Shown here one piece after another: positions 1-6,875 of a stretch of 35,088 nucleotides of DNA. The notes beneath the pieces were generated by a model. It was not told the DNA's origin. It worked only from the letters and a program-made list of their open reading frames with translations, and searched no databases. Each line of letters starts with the position of its first letter. Position 1 is the stretch's first letter. A program made the translations under genes and the position numbers. The stretch covers positions 1 through 35,088 of the forward strand of contig JAGVYD010000006.1 in the NCBI GenBank assembly GCA_018303405.1, in the 5' to 3' direction. The DNA comes from Candidatus Woesearchaeota archaeon. Its GTDB lineage: Archaea; Nanobdellota; Nanobdellia; Woesearchaeales; JABMPP01.

Positions 1-113
1 AGCATTGCAGCTTCCCATGCATTGCATTTTTCTCCTCTGCAACCCCGAAAAATGCTTAACCCCTCCTGGAATGGGCTTCGCAAAATTGATGCCCAAACTA
101 ACTTTTCGGGCAA
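1..113 (-). repeat. Truncated copy of the 162-bp inverted-repeat (MITE-like) element
   Basis: The first ~110 bases, read on the minus strand, match 18189-18301 with about 9 mismatches (roughly 92% identity by eye). The conserved parts include TGCCCGAAAAG, TTTGGGCATCA, TTTTGCGAAGCCC and a run reading TTAAGCATTTTTCGGGG. The other end of this copy lies left of the window. No open reading frame is conserved between the copies. The flank beyond position 113 has no similarity to the flank of the second copy, as expected for an element sitting at an independent target. Confidence 0.75.
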
Positions 114-158
114 CCCCCTTGCCAGCGCATGAATGCATGAATGGTTAGAAAAGCATGT

Positions 159-1820
159 TTAGAAATGCAGGACTTTGCCAGTCTTGTCCCTGTGGACCCT
201 GCCAAAGTCTGGCGCCACAGACGCAGCAGTCATGATTGGGCCATCTATGCAGGTCCTGTAGCCATTGCACTCGCACACACCGCAGATTCCCACGCCGCAC
301 TTGTAATATCTTTCAGTGCTCAGGAGGATTTTATCCTCAGGAAGGTAGTTGGCTGCAATGTCTGCCGCTTTCTTCATCATGATTTCAGGCCCGGCAGTTG
401 AAAAGCTCCTGATCTTGAGGCCTGACTTGAGCTTGCCTGCAAGCAGGTCAGTCACATATCCCTTGAATCCCTCGGAGCCATCATCGGTTGAGACGAATGT
501 CATGCAGATTTTGCTGAACTCGTCCTTGAGAAGAAGCTGATTGGCTGTCCTTCCGCCAATGAAGACTGCAGATGGCAGCTGCTGTGATGCAAGAAAAAAC
601 AAAGGGGCAACACCTGTCCCCCCGCCAACGAGAACAGAATCTTTCATCTCAGGATAGGCAGTCCCATAAGGGCCGCGCATCATCACTGTGCCGCCAACCT
701 TGAGCTCAAACATCTTTTTAGTGAAAGGGCCAACTGCCCTGACAACAAGCATTACGGGATTGTTGTGCGCCAGCGAAAAAGGCTTTTCAGCAACCCCCTT
801 TAGCCACGCAAAAACATAATGCCCTGGCCTGGCATGCGGGATTGCCCTGTCAAAATAAAAGATTTTCAGGTCGTGGTCAACCTGCCTGATTTCTGTGATC
901 TTGAATGGGGAATACTGCATGAGTTTCTGCTTTATCACAATGCTGGCGCATGAATTCTGATTGCCTTGCAGATCTTTGTCCATGGCGGCAAAATATTTTT
1001 TTATGGAGCTTGTGTCCAGGCCGGTCAGGGCTGAGCCAACTCCGAAAATTGTCGCCCCTGCATCCCTGAATTGCCTGACATCATCAGCATCCATTATGCC
1101 TCCCATCCCTATAATCGGGATTTTTTTGCCGAGCCTGTCAGCCACTTCCCTTGTTATTTTCACGCATTCAAGCGCCCTTGGTTTTACAAATGAGCCTGAC
1201 ACGCCACCTTTGCCGTGGCTAAGAACTTCATTGTCAGCCGGGCCAATTGTGTTGATTGCAGTAATGCCATCTGCACCCGCATTCAGCGCGCCCTCGACAA
1301 TCTCACTGTAATTTTCCACATTGGGCGTCATTTTAACGATGATCGGCTTGCTGACCTGGTCCTTGAGTTTTTTTGTGTATCTCCCTGTCAGCTCACAGCT
1401 TGTGCCAATGTGGATGCCATAGCCTTTTTCAGCATGCGGGCAGGAAAAATTCAGCTCAAAGCCGTCTGCAATGCCTTCCAGCCCCTTGGCAATCTTCACA
1501 AGACCTTCCGGCGATGAATCAAAAATTGAAACAAGCAGGAAGCGGTTTTTGAGAGGATAGATTTTTTCAGCTTCGGCCCTGAAGGCTTCAAATCCGGGAT
1601 TGCCTAAGCCCACTGCATTTATGAAAGTGTTTTTTTCAGGCAAGTCTGCAAAAATGGGCTCAATGTTGCCGGGCTTGGGCGCCAGGCCAATGCTTTTTGT
1701 GGTAAGAACGCCGACCTGGGGGATTTCCCTGGCAAATTTTGCAATTATTCCGATGTTGGTTGTGACAATGCCAGAGCCTATTGTAAAAGGGCCTGATATT
1801 TTTTTTCCGAAGAGCTCCAT
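159..1820 (-). CDS. pyrD: Dihydroorotate dehydrogenase, PyrD-PyrK fusion
   Basis: This 553-residue protein joins two subunits that are normally separate in class 1B dihydroorotate dehydrogenase, which oxidises dihydroorotate to orotate in UMP synthesis and passes electrons to NAD+. Residues ~1-300 are the FMN barrel: NFSCPH holds the catalytic-base cysteine, followed by KMTPN, an NTI loop, GGVSG and GMGGI. Residues ~310-553 are PyrK-like: FAD-binding RPGHY and EKPFSL, a GGGTGVAPL nucleotide loop, and a C-terminal 2Fe-2S cysteine set in KCGVGICGVC plus TC. The start MELFG is chosen over a longer frame beginning at 1883 because a TATA box (1847-1853, minus strand) lies ~27 bp upstream and the family begins here; the longer frame would cross the promoter of the divergent neighbour. 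Other subunit-fusion homologues could exist; electron acceptor is inferred from the family. Confidence 0.9.
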   Translation of the reverse strand: MELFGKKISGPFTIGSGIVTTNIGIIAKFAREIPQVGVLTTKSIGLAPKPGNIEPIFADLPEKNTFINAVGLGNPGFEAFRAEAEKIYPLKNRFLLVSIFDSSPEGLVKIAKGLEGIADGFELNFSCPHAEKGYGIHIGTSCELTGRYTKKLKDQVSKPIIVKMTPNVENYSEIVEGALNAGADGITAINTIGPADNEVLSHGKGGVSGSFVKPRALECVKITREVADRLGKKIPIIGMGGIMDADDVRQFRDAGATIFGVGSALTGLDTSSIKKYFAAMDKDLQGNQNSCASIVIKQKLMQYSPFKITEIRQVDHDLKIFYFDRAIPHARPGHYVFAWLKGVAEKPFSLAHNNPVMLVVRAVGPFTKKMFELKVGGTVMMRGPYGTAYPEMKDSVLVGGGTGVAPLFFLASQQLPSAVFIGGRTANQLLLKDEFSKICMTFVSTDDGSEGFKGYVTDLLAGKLKSGLKIRSFSTAGPEIMMKKAADIAANYLPEDKILLSTERYYKCGVGICGVCECNGYRTCIDGPIMTAASVAPDFGRVHRDKTGKVLHF

Positions 1821-1844
1821 GTCATCTATGCGAGCAGCCAGGTG

Positions 1845-1876
1845 GTTATAAAGTTTTGCCAAGATTTTTATATGGC
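1845..1876. promoter_or_regulatory. Divergent promoter pair for pyrDK and the RNase Z-like gene
   Basis: On the minus strand ACTTTATAACC (about 1844-1854) stands ~27 bp before the pyrDK ATG at 1820. On the plus strand TTTTTATATGG (1865-1875) stands ~24 bp before the ATG at 1895. Both spacings predict transcripts starting at or within a few bases of the start codon. The two boxes are only about 20 bp apart, so initiation in the two directions may interfere. Confidence 0.6.
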
Positions 1877-1894
1877 AATGCATTAAAACAGCCC

Positions 1895-2647
1895 ATGAAA
1901 ATTACATTCCTTGGCGTTGGAAGCGCAACAGACCCCAATTATCCAAATGTGTCTGTCCATGTTGAGGGCAAAAAAAGCAGCATCATCCTTGATTGCGGCA
2001 CAAGCATTGCCCAGGCCCTGATAAACCGCCAGGATATCATGACAACAGTTGACGGCATTTACATAAGCCACAGGCACGGCGACCATTTTTTCGGCCTGCC
2101 GACTGTGCTGATGAGGATGAGGGAGCTAAACAGGAAAAAGCCGCTTGTAATCTTCGGCCATGCAGGAATAAAAAAATTCGTCCAGGCTGCCCTTGCCCTT
2201 GCTTATTCAACTTTTCTTGGAGAGCAGCCGGATTTGCCATATTCACTCAGGTATGCTGAGTTTGAGCAGAATAAAAAAATGTTCGGGCTTGGCTTTGGGC
2301 TCGCGCCGACCATCCACGGTGAAACAAATTATGCTGTTAGAATCACAGAGGGAAATAAGTCAGTTGTTTACAGCGGCGACGGCATGTTTACTGAGCAAGG
2401 CAGGAAACTCTACAGGGGATGTGACCTGCTGATACATGAATCTTTCACAATTGACGAGACTTTCAGGGGGCATGCAATGGCCACTGACCTAATCAAAATG
2501 AGCAAGGAAGAGAATGTCAAGGCATTGGCGCTGGTTCATTTCAGGGAAACTGTCAGGGCAGGAGACCTGGCCAGGCTGAGAACAATAATTAAAAAGGAAA
2601 AAATAAATGCATTTGTCCCCGAGCCAGGAACAATGCTGGTCATCTGA
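1895..2647 (+). CDS. RNase Z-like metallo-beta-lactamase-fold nuclease
   Basis: This 250-residue protein has the metallo-beta-lactamase fold signature: an N-terminal ITFLGVGSA strand, the zinc motif HRHGDH (within SHRHGDHFFGLP), an SGDG segment carrying the third-site Asp, an RNase Z-type LIHESF motif, and a late His in LVHFRE. These match the short (ELAC1/archaeal) tRNA 3'-endonuclease RNase Z, which cuts tRNA precursors 3' of the discriminator base. That fits a genome in which the three tRNA genes seen here do not encode CCA. The start is MKITF because a TATA box sits ~24 bp upstream and the earlier in-frame ATG at 1856 lies before the promoter. The exosite arm typical of RNase Z is not obvious, so a different MBL hydrolase remains possible. 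Confidence 0.75.
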   Translation: MKITFLGVGSATDPNYPNVSVHVEGKKSSIILDCGTSIAQALINRQDIMTTVDGIYISHRHGDHFFGLPTVLMRMRELNRKKPLVIFGHAGIKKFVQAALALAYSTFLGEQPDLPYSLRYAEFEQNKKMFGLGFGLAPTIHGETNYAVRITEGNKSVVYSGDGMFTEQGRKLYRGCDLLIHESFTIDETFRGHAMATDLIKMSKEENVKALALVHFRETVRAGDLARLRTIIKKEKINAFVPEPGTMLVI

Positions 2648-2688
2648 ATGATACCATGCCAAAGCTTATCATTAACGCAACAATTCTG

Positions 2689-2728
2689 CCGGAAATTTTC
2701 CGGAAAAAATGAGCAAAGGCATAAATAA
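2689..2728 (+). promoter_or_regulatory. Promoter and palindromic operator of the Lrp-like gene
   Basis: A TATA box (ATAAATAA, 2721-2728) lies 22-29 bp before the ATG at 2750. Directly upstream are overlapping perfect palindromes: CCGGAAATTTTCCGG (2689-2703) and TTTTCCGGAAAA (2696-2707). They cover the BRE side of the promoter, where an Lrp-family protein often binds to control its own gene. Autoregulation is inferred from position. Confidence 0.5.
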
Positions 2729-2749
2729 CTTATGGATATGCAATAACGC

Positions 2750-3214
2750 ATGATCAGCCGAAAAGAATTGATGGTTCTTGCATGCCTGAGAAAAAATGCA
2801 AGGCAGCCCCTAGTTGAAATGGCAGGGCAAACAGGCATGTCCGTATCAAATGTGCATTCCATCATGAGAAAGATAGCCAGCCACGGAATAAGCAAAAATT
2901 ATTGCGAGCTGGATTTCGGAATGGCCGGCTACCCGATACGGCTATGCTACATCGTGCAGATTGGCAGCAATAAGGGAACAAATGAAAACTTAGGGGAGCT
3001 TTTGAATGCCAGGCCGGATTTGCTAAAGCATGTCAATAATGTTTTCAGGCTTAACAATGGCACGAATTATTTTATCGAAGCCATTTTCAGGGAAATGCGG
3101 GAAGCCTATGCGTTCAGCGAGCTGCTGCAGCAAGTTTCCAAAAATTTTGCCGAACACCATGTTATTGAAGTCATCAAAAAAGAGGGGTTTGAATTGCCCT
3201 TGAAGAGCGAATAG
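2750..3214 (+). CDS. Lrp/AsnC-like winged-helix transcriptional regulator
   Basis: This is a 154-residue protein with an N-terminal helix-turn-helix of Lrp type: residues ~1-45 read like the family pattern, with LVEMAGQTGMSVSNVHSIMRKI as helix-turn-helix followed by a wing. The rest (~50-150) has the size and alternating strand/helix look of a ligand-sensing RAM-like domain, though its sequence is not typical. It would bind DNA as a dimer or higher oligomer and control amino-acid or general metabolic genes. The start is set by a TATA box 22-29 bp upstream, so the mRNA should be nearly leaderless. It stands alone; the palindrome at its own promoter suggests autoregulation. The ligand cannot be told. 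Confidence 0.65.
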   Translation: MISRKELMVLACLRKNARQPLVEMAGQTGMSVSNVHSIMRKIASHGISKNYCELDFGMAGYPIRLCYIVQIGSNKGTNENLGELLNARPDLLKHVNNVFRLNNGTNYFIEAIFREMREAYAFSELLQQVSKNFAEHHVIEVIKKEGFELPLKSE

Positions 3215-3329
3215 CGGTTAATGACCGCATTCAGGGCAAAATTCTGGCTTTTTTGCTGGGCATTTGTTCTCATAAATGGTTAAGCTGTCCTCATAATAGT
3301 TTATAATCCCCCAAGCATGGTGCGAAAGG

Positions 3330-3371
3330 TTTATATATGAATATAATCATGTAACAGCTAAGAAGAGGTGA
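3330..3371 (+). promoter_or_regulatory. Promoter and Shine-Dalgarno site of the coiled-coil gene pair
   Basis: TTTATATATG (3330-3339) is a strong TATA box. Transcription should begin near 3357, leaving a short leader that carries GAGGTGA (3365-3371) four bases before the ATG at 3376. This gene pair is one of the minority here with a clear ribosome-binding site. Confidence 0.6.
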
Positions 3372-3375
3372 ATCC

Positions 3376-3972
3376 ATGGGTGAGGATGACAGTGAGTATG
3401 AATTGACTTCTCGAAAGCAGCTAGAGGATTTGAAGAGGGAAATTAGAAGGCTCAAAGGCAAGTCACCTGAAGATGACAGGGAAGCCCGCCCGCACAGTTC
3501 AGGCAAGCTGGATTCATCGGGCAGCGGCTCATTGCAGGACTCAATTGACGAACTTAACGGCCACATTAGCGAGCTTCTGGATATTTTCAAAATGGCCAAA
3601 GACGGCGAATCCGAAGATGGCAACTCACATGAGACCATCATGAAAAAGCTTGATTTGATTCTGGATGAAAACAGAAAGATTGCAAAAGGCATTGTGTCCC
3701 TGGCAGACATGATGAAAAGGCAAGCGCAGGCGCCTCCTCCAATGCCCATGAGGGATATGGGCATGCAACAGGGAATGCCTCCGCCATTGAGGGCCCCATT
3801 GCAAAGAGTGCAGGCTCCGCCTCCAATGCAGGGCATGCCGCCACAGTTTGGCCCTCCGCCAGGAGGAATGCCGCCGCCTTTTGACATTCCTCCAGCCTTG
3901 CAGCCATTTAATCCAGGAATGCCCCCTCCGCCGCCAAGGGAAGAAAAGAAGAGGGGCCTTTTCGGAAGGTAG
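3376..3972 (+). CDS. Coiled-coil protein with Pro/Met-rich tail
   Basis: No named family is recognised. The 198-residue protein has a charged N-terminal helix (~10-30, LTSRKQLEDLKREIRRLKG), a Ser-rich linker, and a second helical segment (~55-120) with heptad-like Leu/Ile spacing ending in SLADMMKRQ. From ~120 to 185 it is a low-complexity Pro/Met/Gly/Gln stretch (PPPM, PPPL, GMPPP), then a basic end KKRGLFGR. There is no signal peptide or membrane helix, so it should be cytoplasmic, possibly bound to a surface by the tail. It is followed after 8 bp by a second coiled-coil gene whose tail is similar (KGLFHK), so the two are probably cotranscribed and may act as a pair. A scaffold or cytoskeletal-adaptor role would be a guess. 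Confidence 0.75.
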   Translation: MGEDDSEYELTSRKQLEDLKREIRRLKGKSPEDDREARPHSSGKLDSSGSGSLQDSIDELNGHISELLDIFKMAKDGESEDGNSHETIMKKLDLILDENRKIAKGIVSLADMMKRQAQAPPPMPMRDMGMQQGMPPPLRAPLQRVQAPPPMQGMPPQFGPPPGGMPPPFDIPPALQPFNPGMPPPPPREEKKRGLFGR

Positions 3973-3980
3973 CAGCTAAA

Positions 3981-5057
3981 ATGCAGCGCGGGCAAATCGA
4001 TTTTGATGCTGTTTCTCATGCACTGGCTAAACTTTCTGCCGCAGCAAAATCCGTGGACACGTCGAAGAGGTTCAGCCTTGGCCCATTGCCGGTTTCTGAG
4101 CAAAAGCAGAGCTATTACAGCACAGGCAGGAAGCAGAAAAAACAGGCATTGAAGCCCATTGAGAATGAAAAAAGCAGCGGCTCCAAAAGCATCATTGCAG
4201 TTGTCCCAGCCGGGCCGGATATGGATGCAGGGCAGAAAGCTGAATATGAAAAGCTTGCGTCAAGGTATGAGGGCCTCAAGGAAAAATACCAGATGCTTCT
4301 TGATGAAAAATCACGCAGCGAGCGGCTTTTGCAGGAAAGGCTGGAAATAATTTCCAAAAGGGCACAAAGGGAAAGCACGCTGGAAATTGTGAGGAAAAAA
4401 CTCATGAAGCTTGAAGAGCGGAACAGGAAATTGATGAGCAGTGGCGGCGCGCCGTATGACAAGCTTCAGAAAATGCTCGACCGAATTGCAGAAATCAGGA
4501 GAAGACTTTACTTGCCTGATGCGCTTGAGGAGCATGAGCACATTTTGGAAAAGGAAAGCCATGAAGAAGAGGTTTATGACAAGATTGGGGATATGGATTT
4601 TGAGCCAGAACAGCCAGGCGGCCAGCCACTGGCCGGCCAGGACATCCAGGGAGATGGAATGCCCTTTCCACCGGATGCAATGAATGCTGCCAATTCAATC
4701 AATGCAAACCAGCAGCGGGAAAGTGAAGGCAACATGGAAAAGGCAATGGCTGAGCAGGGACAAAGCCTTATGCCTCTTGACCCGTCCATGATGGCTGGCC
4801 AGGAAAGCGAAACAGCTGATGGCTATGGCAATACGCCGGTTTTTGAAGCAGATGTCCCCCCGGAATGGCTTGCGGAAGAATCCCCGCAGGAAATGGTGCC
4901 GGACAATATTGAAGCGCCAATTGTCCCCCCGCTGGAAGGGAAAGATGATGACAAGGCAAGGCTTCCTGAATTAAGGGATGATGAGCAGACAACACCTCTG
5001 CCCGGCGAGAAGAAAGAAGGACTGGCCGGAAAATTGAAAGGGCTTTTCCATAAATGA
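3981..5057 (+). CDS. Coiled-coil protein with acidic disordered tail
   Basis: No family is recognised. The 358-residue protein begins only 8 bp after the previous stop and lacks its own promoter, so it is the second gene of that unit. Residues ~1-80 are basic and Ser-rich; ~80-190 form a strong coiled coil (EYEKLASRYEGLKEKYQMLLDEKSRSERLL, continued by repeats of charged residues around Leu); ~200-345 are acidic, Pro/Gln/Met-rich and probably disordered. It ends in KKEGLAGKLKGLFHK, which resembles the GLFGR end of its neighbour and could be a short amphipathic anchor. No catalytic motif, signal peptide or membrane segment is visible. Its role is unknown; partnership with the upstream protein is inferred from adjacency and the shared tail style. 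Confidence 0.8.
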   Translation: MQRGQIDFDAVSHALAKLSAAAKSVDTSKRFSLGPLPVSEQKQSYYSTGRKQKKQALKPIENEKSSGSKSIIAVVPAGPDMDAGQKAEYEKLASRYEGLKEKYQMLLDEKSRSERLLQERLEIISKRAQRESTLEIVRKKLMKLEERNRKLMSSGGAPYDKLQKMLDRIAEIRRRLYLPDALEEHEHILEKESHEEEVYDKIGDMDFEPEQPGGQPLAGQDIQGDGMPFPPDAMNAANSINANQQRESEGNMEKAMAEQGQSLMPLDPSMMAGQESETADGYGNTPVFEADVPPEWLAEESPQEMVPDNIEAPIVPPLEGKDDDKARLPELRDDEQTTPLPGEKKEGLAGKLKGLFHK

Positions 5058-5103
5058 GGCAAGATTGGGGTAATAGCCATGCTTAGCATTCTAACAACAC
5101 AAA

Positions 5104-5113
5104 TTTTATATAA
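5104..5113 (+). promoter_or_regulatory. TATA box of the histone-fold gene
   Basis: TTTTATATAA lies 22-31 bp before the ATG at 5135, the usual leaderless arrangement. The ATG at 5130 is in another frame and runs into a stop after three codons, so 5135 is the start. Confidence 0.6.
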
Positions 5114-5134
5114 TCCCCGATAAGGAAAAATGCC

Positions 5135-5308
5135 ATGTTAATCGTCAAATCCAACATAAAGGAAGCCACGACATACCAGGGCAAGGCATACAATGTCTCA
5201 AGCGATTTTGCAGATGCGTTGGACGCCAAAGTCAAGGAAATGATCCAGGACGCATGCAGAAGGGCGGGCCAGAACAACAGGCACACAATAATGCCGCGAG
5301 ACCTTTGA
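5135..5308 (+). CDS. Short histone-fold protein (57 aa)
   Basis: This small gene encodes 57 residues. VSSDFADALDAKVKEMIQDA resembles the long central helix of archaeal histone-fold proteins, and CRRAGQNNRH followed by TIMPRDL matches the loop after it (the RxTxxxxDL pattern of histones, CBF/NF-Y-type proteins and the first half of DUF1931 proteins). It should be a DNA-binding dimer. It stops immediately after PRDL, where a normal histone continues into the third short helix, so it is a minimal version or half of a DUF1931-like double fold. The TATA box 22-31 bp upstream supports the start. It converges with the next gene, leaving 12 bp between stop codons. Assignment rests on recognised motifs, not on a search. 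Confidence 0.75.
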   Translation: MLIVKSNIKEATTYQGKAYNVSSDFADALDAKVKEMIQDACRRAGQNNRHTIMPRDL

Positions 5309-5320
5309 GCATTTTGCCGA

Positions 5321-5974
5321 CTAGAGCTTTTTCAGCCAGCTTCTGATAATTTCTTCTGCCGGCTTTATCATCCCTATGCCAAATCCAATTACAAAGATGA
5401 GAATAACACCGCCTGTAATCATCAGTATTGTCATCTCGGCCAGGAAAATCCTGAAGCCGATTTCGCGCAAGGCAATTCCGGCAAAGAAGATGATGGTAAG
5501 AATCTTTATGAGTGTGCTGATAGCCTGAATGCCGCGAAGCTTTTTCGCATGCGATGCGCTGTTGGCAAGGAAGTCAGCAAATAGAAGGCCAGCGAGCATT
5601 ATCACGATGCCGGCAATCAAGTGTGGCACCCAAAGCGCTACGCTTGTCAGGATATCTGCCAGTTCATCCAGGTAAATGATATTTGCCGCAGGAGTGAGGA
5701 ATGCGACAAACACCCACCATTTTACAAGCTGTCCTGCTACCCTGGACAAGTGCAGGCCGCCAATGGCGTCCACCATTTTCTTCTCATGCATCCAGTGGTC
5801 GATCTTGGTCTTTTCAATGATTTTTGTGACGAGGTAGCCAAGCAGGACACCGACAAAATAGCCGACAATGATTACGGCAAGCGCAGCCAAAATGCCTGGA
5901 AGATAAAGAACAATACTATTCCATATCTGAACAAACGGATCCAGAAGCTCATAACCTGATGTGCTGATTGCCAT
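5321..5974 (-). CDS. Small membrane protein of the MscS-associated TM-helix family
   Basis: The 217-residue protein has four or five hydrophobic helices: ~24-45 (LPGILAALAVIIVGYFVGVLLG), ~85-105, ~113-135 (HLIAGIVIMLAGLLFADF), ~150-170 and ~180-203. The first, with its Gly spacing and following VTKIIEKTKID, is like the conserved TM helix found in front of MscS-type channels. The MscS pore helix and beta domain are missing, so it is either a stand-alone relative or an accessory membrane protein. A TATA-like CTTTTAAATA lies 26-35 bp upstream of the start. A true MscS gene is present elsewhere in the window (21931-23004). Function unknown; channel-like or membrane-tension role is inference from the helix family. 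Confidence 0.6.
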   Translation of the reverse strand: MAISTSGYELLDPFVQIWNSIVLYLPGILAALAVIIVGYFVGVLLGYLVTKIIEKTKIDHWMHEKKMVDAIGGLHLSRVAGQLVKWWVFVAFLTPAANIIYLDELADILTSVALWVPHLIAGIVIMLAGLLFADFLANSASHAKKLRGIQAISTLIKILTIIFFAGIALREIGFRIFLAEMTILMITGGVILIFVIGFGIGMIKPAEEIIRSWLKKL

Positions 5975-6090
5975 CGCTGAATATTTTATTTTTTCAGACT
6001 ATTTAAAAGTTTCGGTGATGCTGTGCCCGGTTGAAAATCCCCTGCCTAAATTCAATAAATGTTTTAAATCGCATATGCTTTAATGAGCTC

Positions 6091-6816
6091 ATGGGAGATG
6101 TTTCAAGCCAGGCAGCATACCTGCAAGACTGCTACAACAGGGAATTTGAGGCAGTTGTTGAAGAAGCGAATGGAAAGTACATTGTATTGCAGAAGACATT
6201 TTTCTACCCTGACTCAGGCGGCCAGCCCTATGACACCGGAATGCTGATGACGGAAGACGGCAGGATGTTTAAGGTTATTTTTGTGGGAAAATTCGGCAAT
6301 AACATCAGCCATGAATTGGACCAGGAAGGCCTGAAACCAGGGGACAAAGTAAAAGGGATGGTTGACTGGGAAAGGAGATATGCCCATATGCGTATGCACA
6401 CCGCAATCCACATTCTCTGTGCCGTAATCAACAAAATTTCCGGCGCCCAGATTACCGGAAACCAGATAGGCGTGGAAAAAACAAGGATAGACTTCAGCCT
6501 TGATAATTTTGACAGGGAGCAGATCAAAAGGTATGAGGAAGAGACCAACAGGATAATCAATAATGCCCATGATGTGGAATTCAAGTTCATGTCCAGGGAA
6601 GATGCGCTTGAAATACCCTCGGTTGTAAAGCTGCAGATGGAATTCCCAAAGGATGTTGAAACCATCAGGCTGGTTGACATTGTTGGATTTGATGTGCAGG
6701 CATGCGGAGGGACACATGTCAAAAACACTTCTGAAGTGAGGGGGATAAGGGTCATAAAAGCGGAAAACAAGGGAAGGAACAACAGGAGGATATATTTTGA
6801 GCTGGCTGGTGAATGA
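6091..6816 (+). CDS. alaX: Alanyl-tRNA editing protein AlaX
   Basis: This free-standing 241-residue editing domain removes wrongly attached Ser (or Gly) from tRNA-Ala. It matches the AlaRS editing domain: FYPDSGGQPYDTG near the start, zinc ligands in MRMHTAIHIL (two His, four apart), and the C-terminal zinc motif ACGGTHV. Its size suits AlaX-M. The longer frame from 6031 is rejected because its first 20 residues do not look like AlaX, while MGDVSS has a TATA-like TTTAAATC (6063-6070) 21-28 bp upstream. It works with the tRNA-Ala pathway; a tRNA-Ala gene occurs at 15571-15644. It converges on gltX. Confidence 0.9.
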   Translation: MGDVSSQAAYLQDCYNREFEAVVEEANGKYIVLQKTFFYPDSGGQPYDTGMLMTEDGRMFKVIFVGKFGNNISHELDQEGLKPGDKVKGMVDWERRYAHMRMHTAIHILCAVINKISGAQITGNQIGVEKTRIDFSLDNFDREQIKRYEEETNRIINNAHDVEFKFMSREDALEIPSVVKLQMEFPKDVETIRLVDIVGFDVQACGGTHVKNTSEVRGIRVIKAENKGRNNRRIYFELAGE

Positions 6817-6875
6817 ATTCTATATAAAAAATTCCATATAAAAACTAATACTTGTTCAGGATGAATCCCAGTCGC
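6817..6875. terminator. T-rich terminator region between alaX and gltX
   Basis: The gap between the two convergent stop codons has two A/T blocks, TATATAAAAA and ATATAAAAAC (6822-6845). Read on the minus strand these give two T-runs just after the gltX stop, as in archaeal oligo-T termination. On the plus strand they also resemble tandem TATA boxes; see the rejected items. Confidence 0.4.

Noticed and set aside
3291-4103. 270-codon minus-strand frame opposite the coiled-coil gene
   Set aside because: Its Gly/Cys/Met-rich text is the reverse of the Pro-rich tail and charged helices; the plus-strand gene has TATA and ribosome site.
6822-6860. Tandem TATA boxes driving an antisense ORF into gltX
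   Set aside because: Both blocks are better explained as minus-strand T-runs ending gltX; the ORF from 6860 is only the shadow of gltX.
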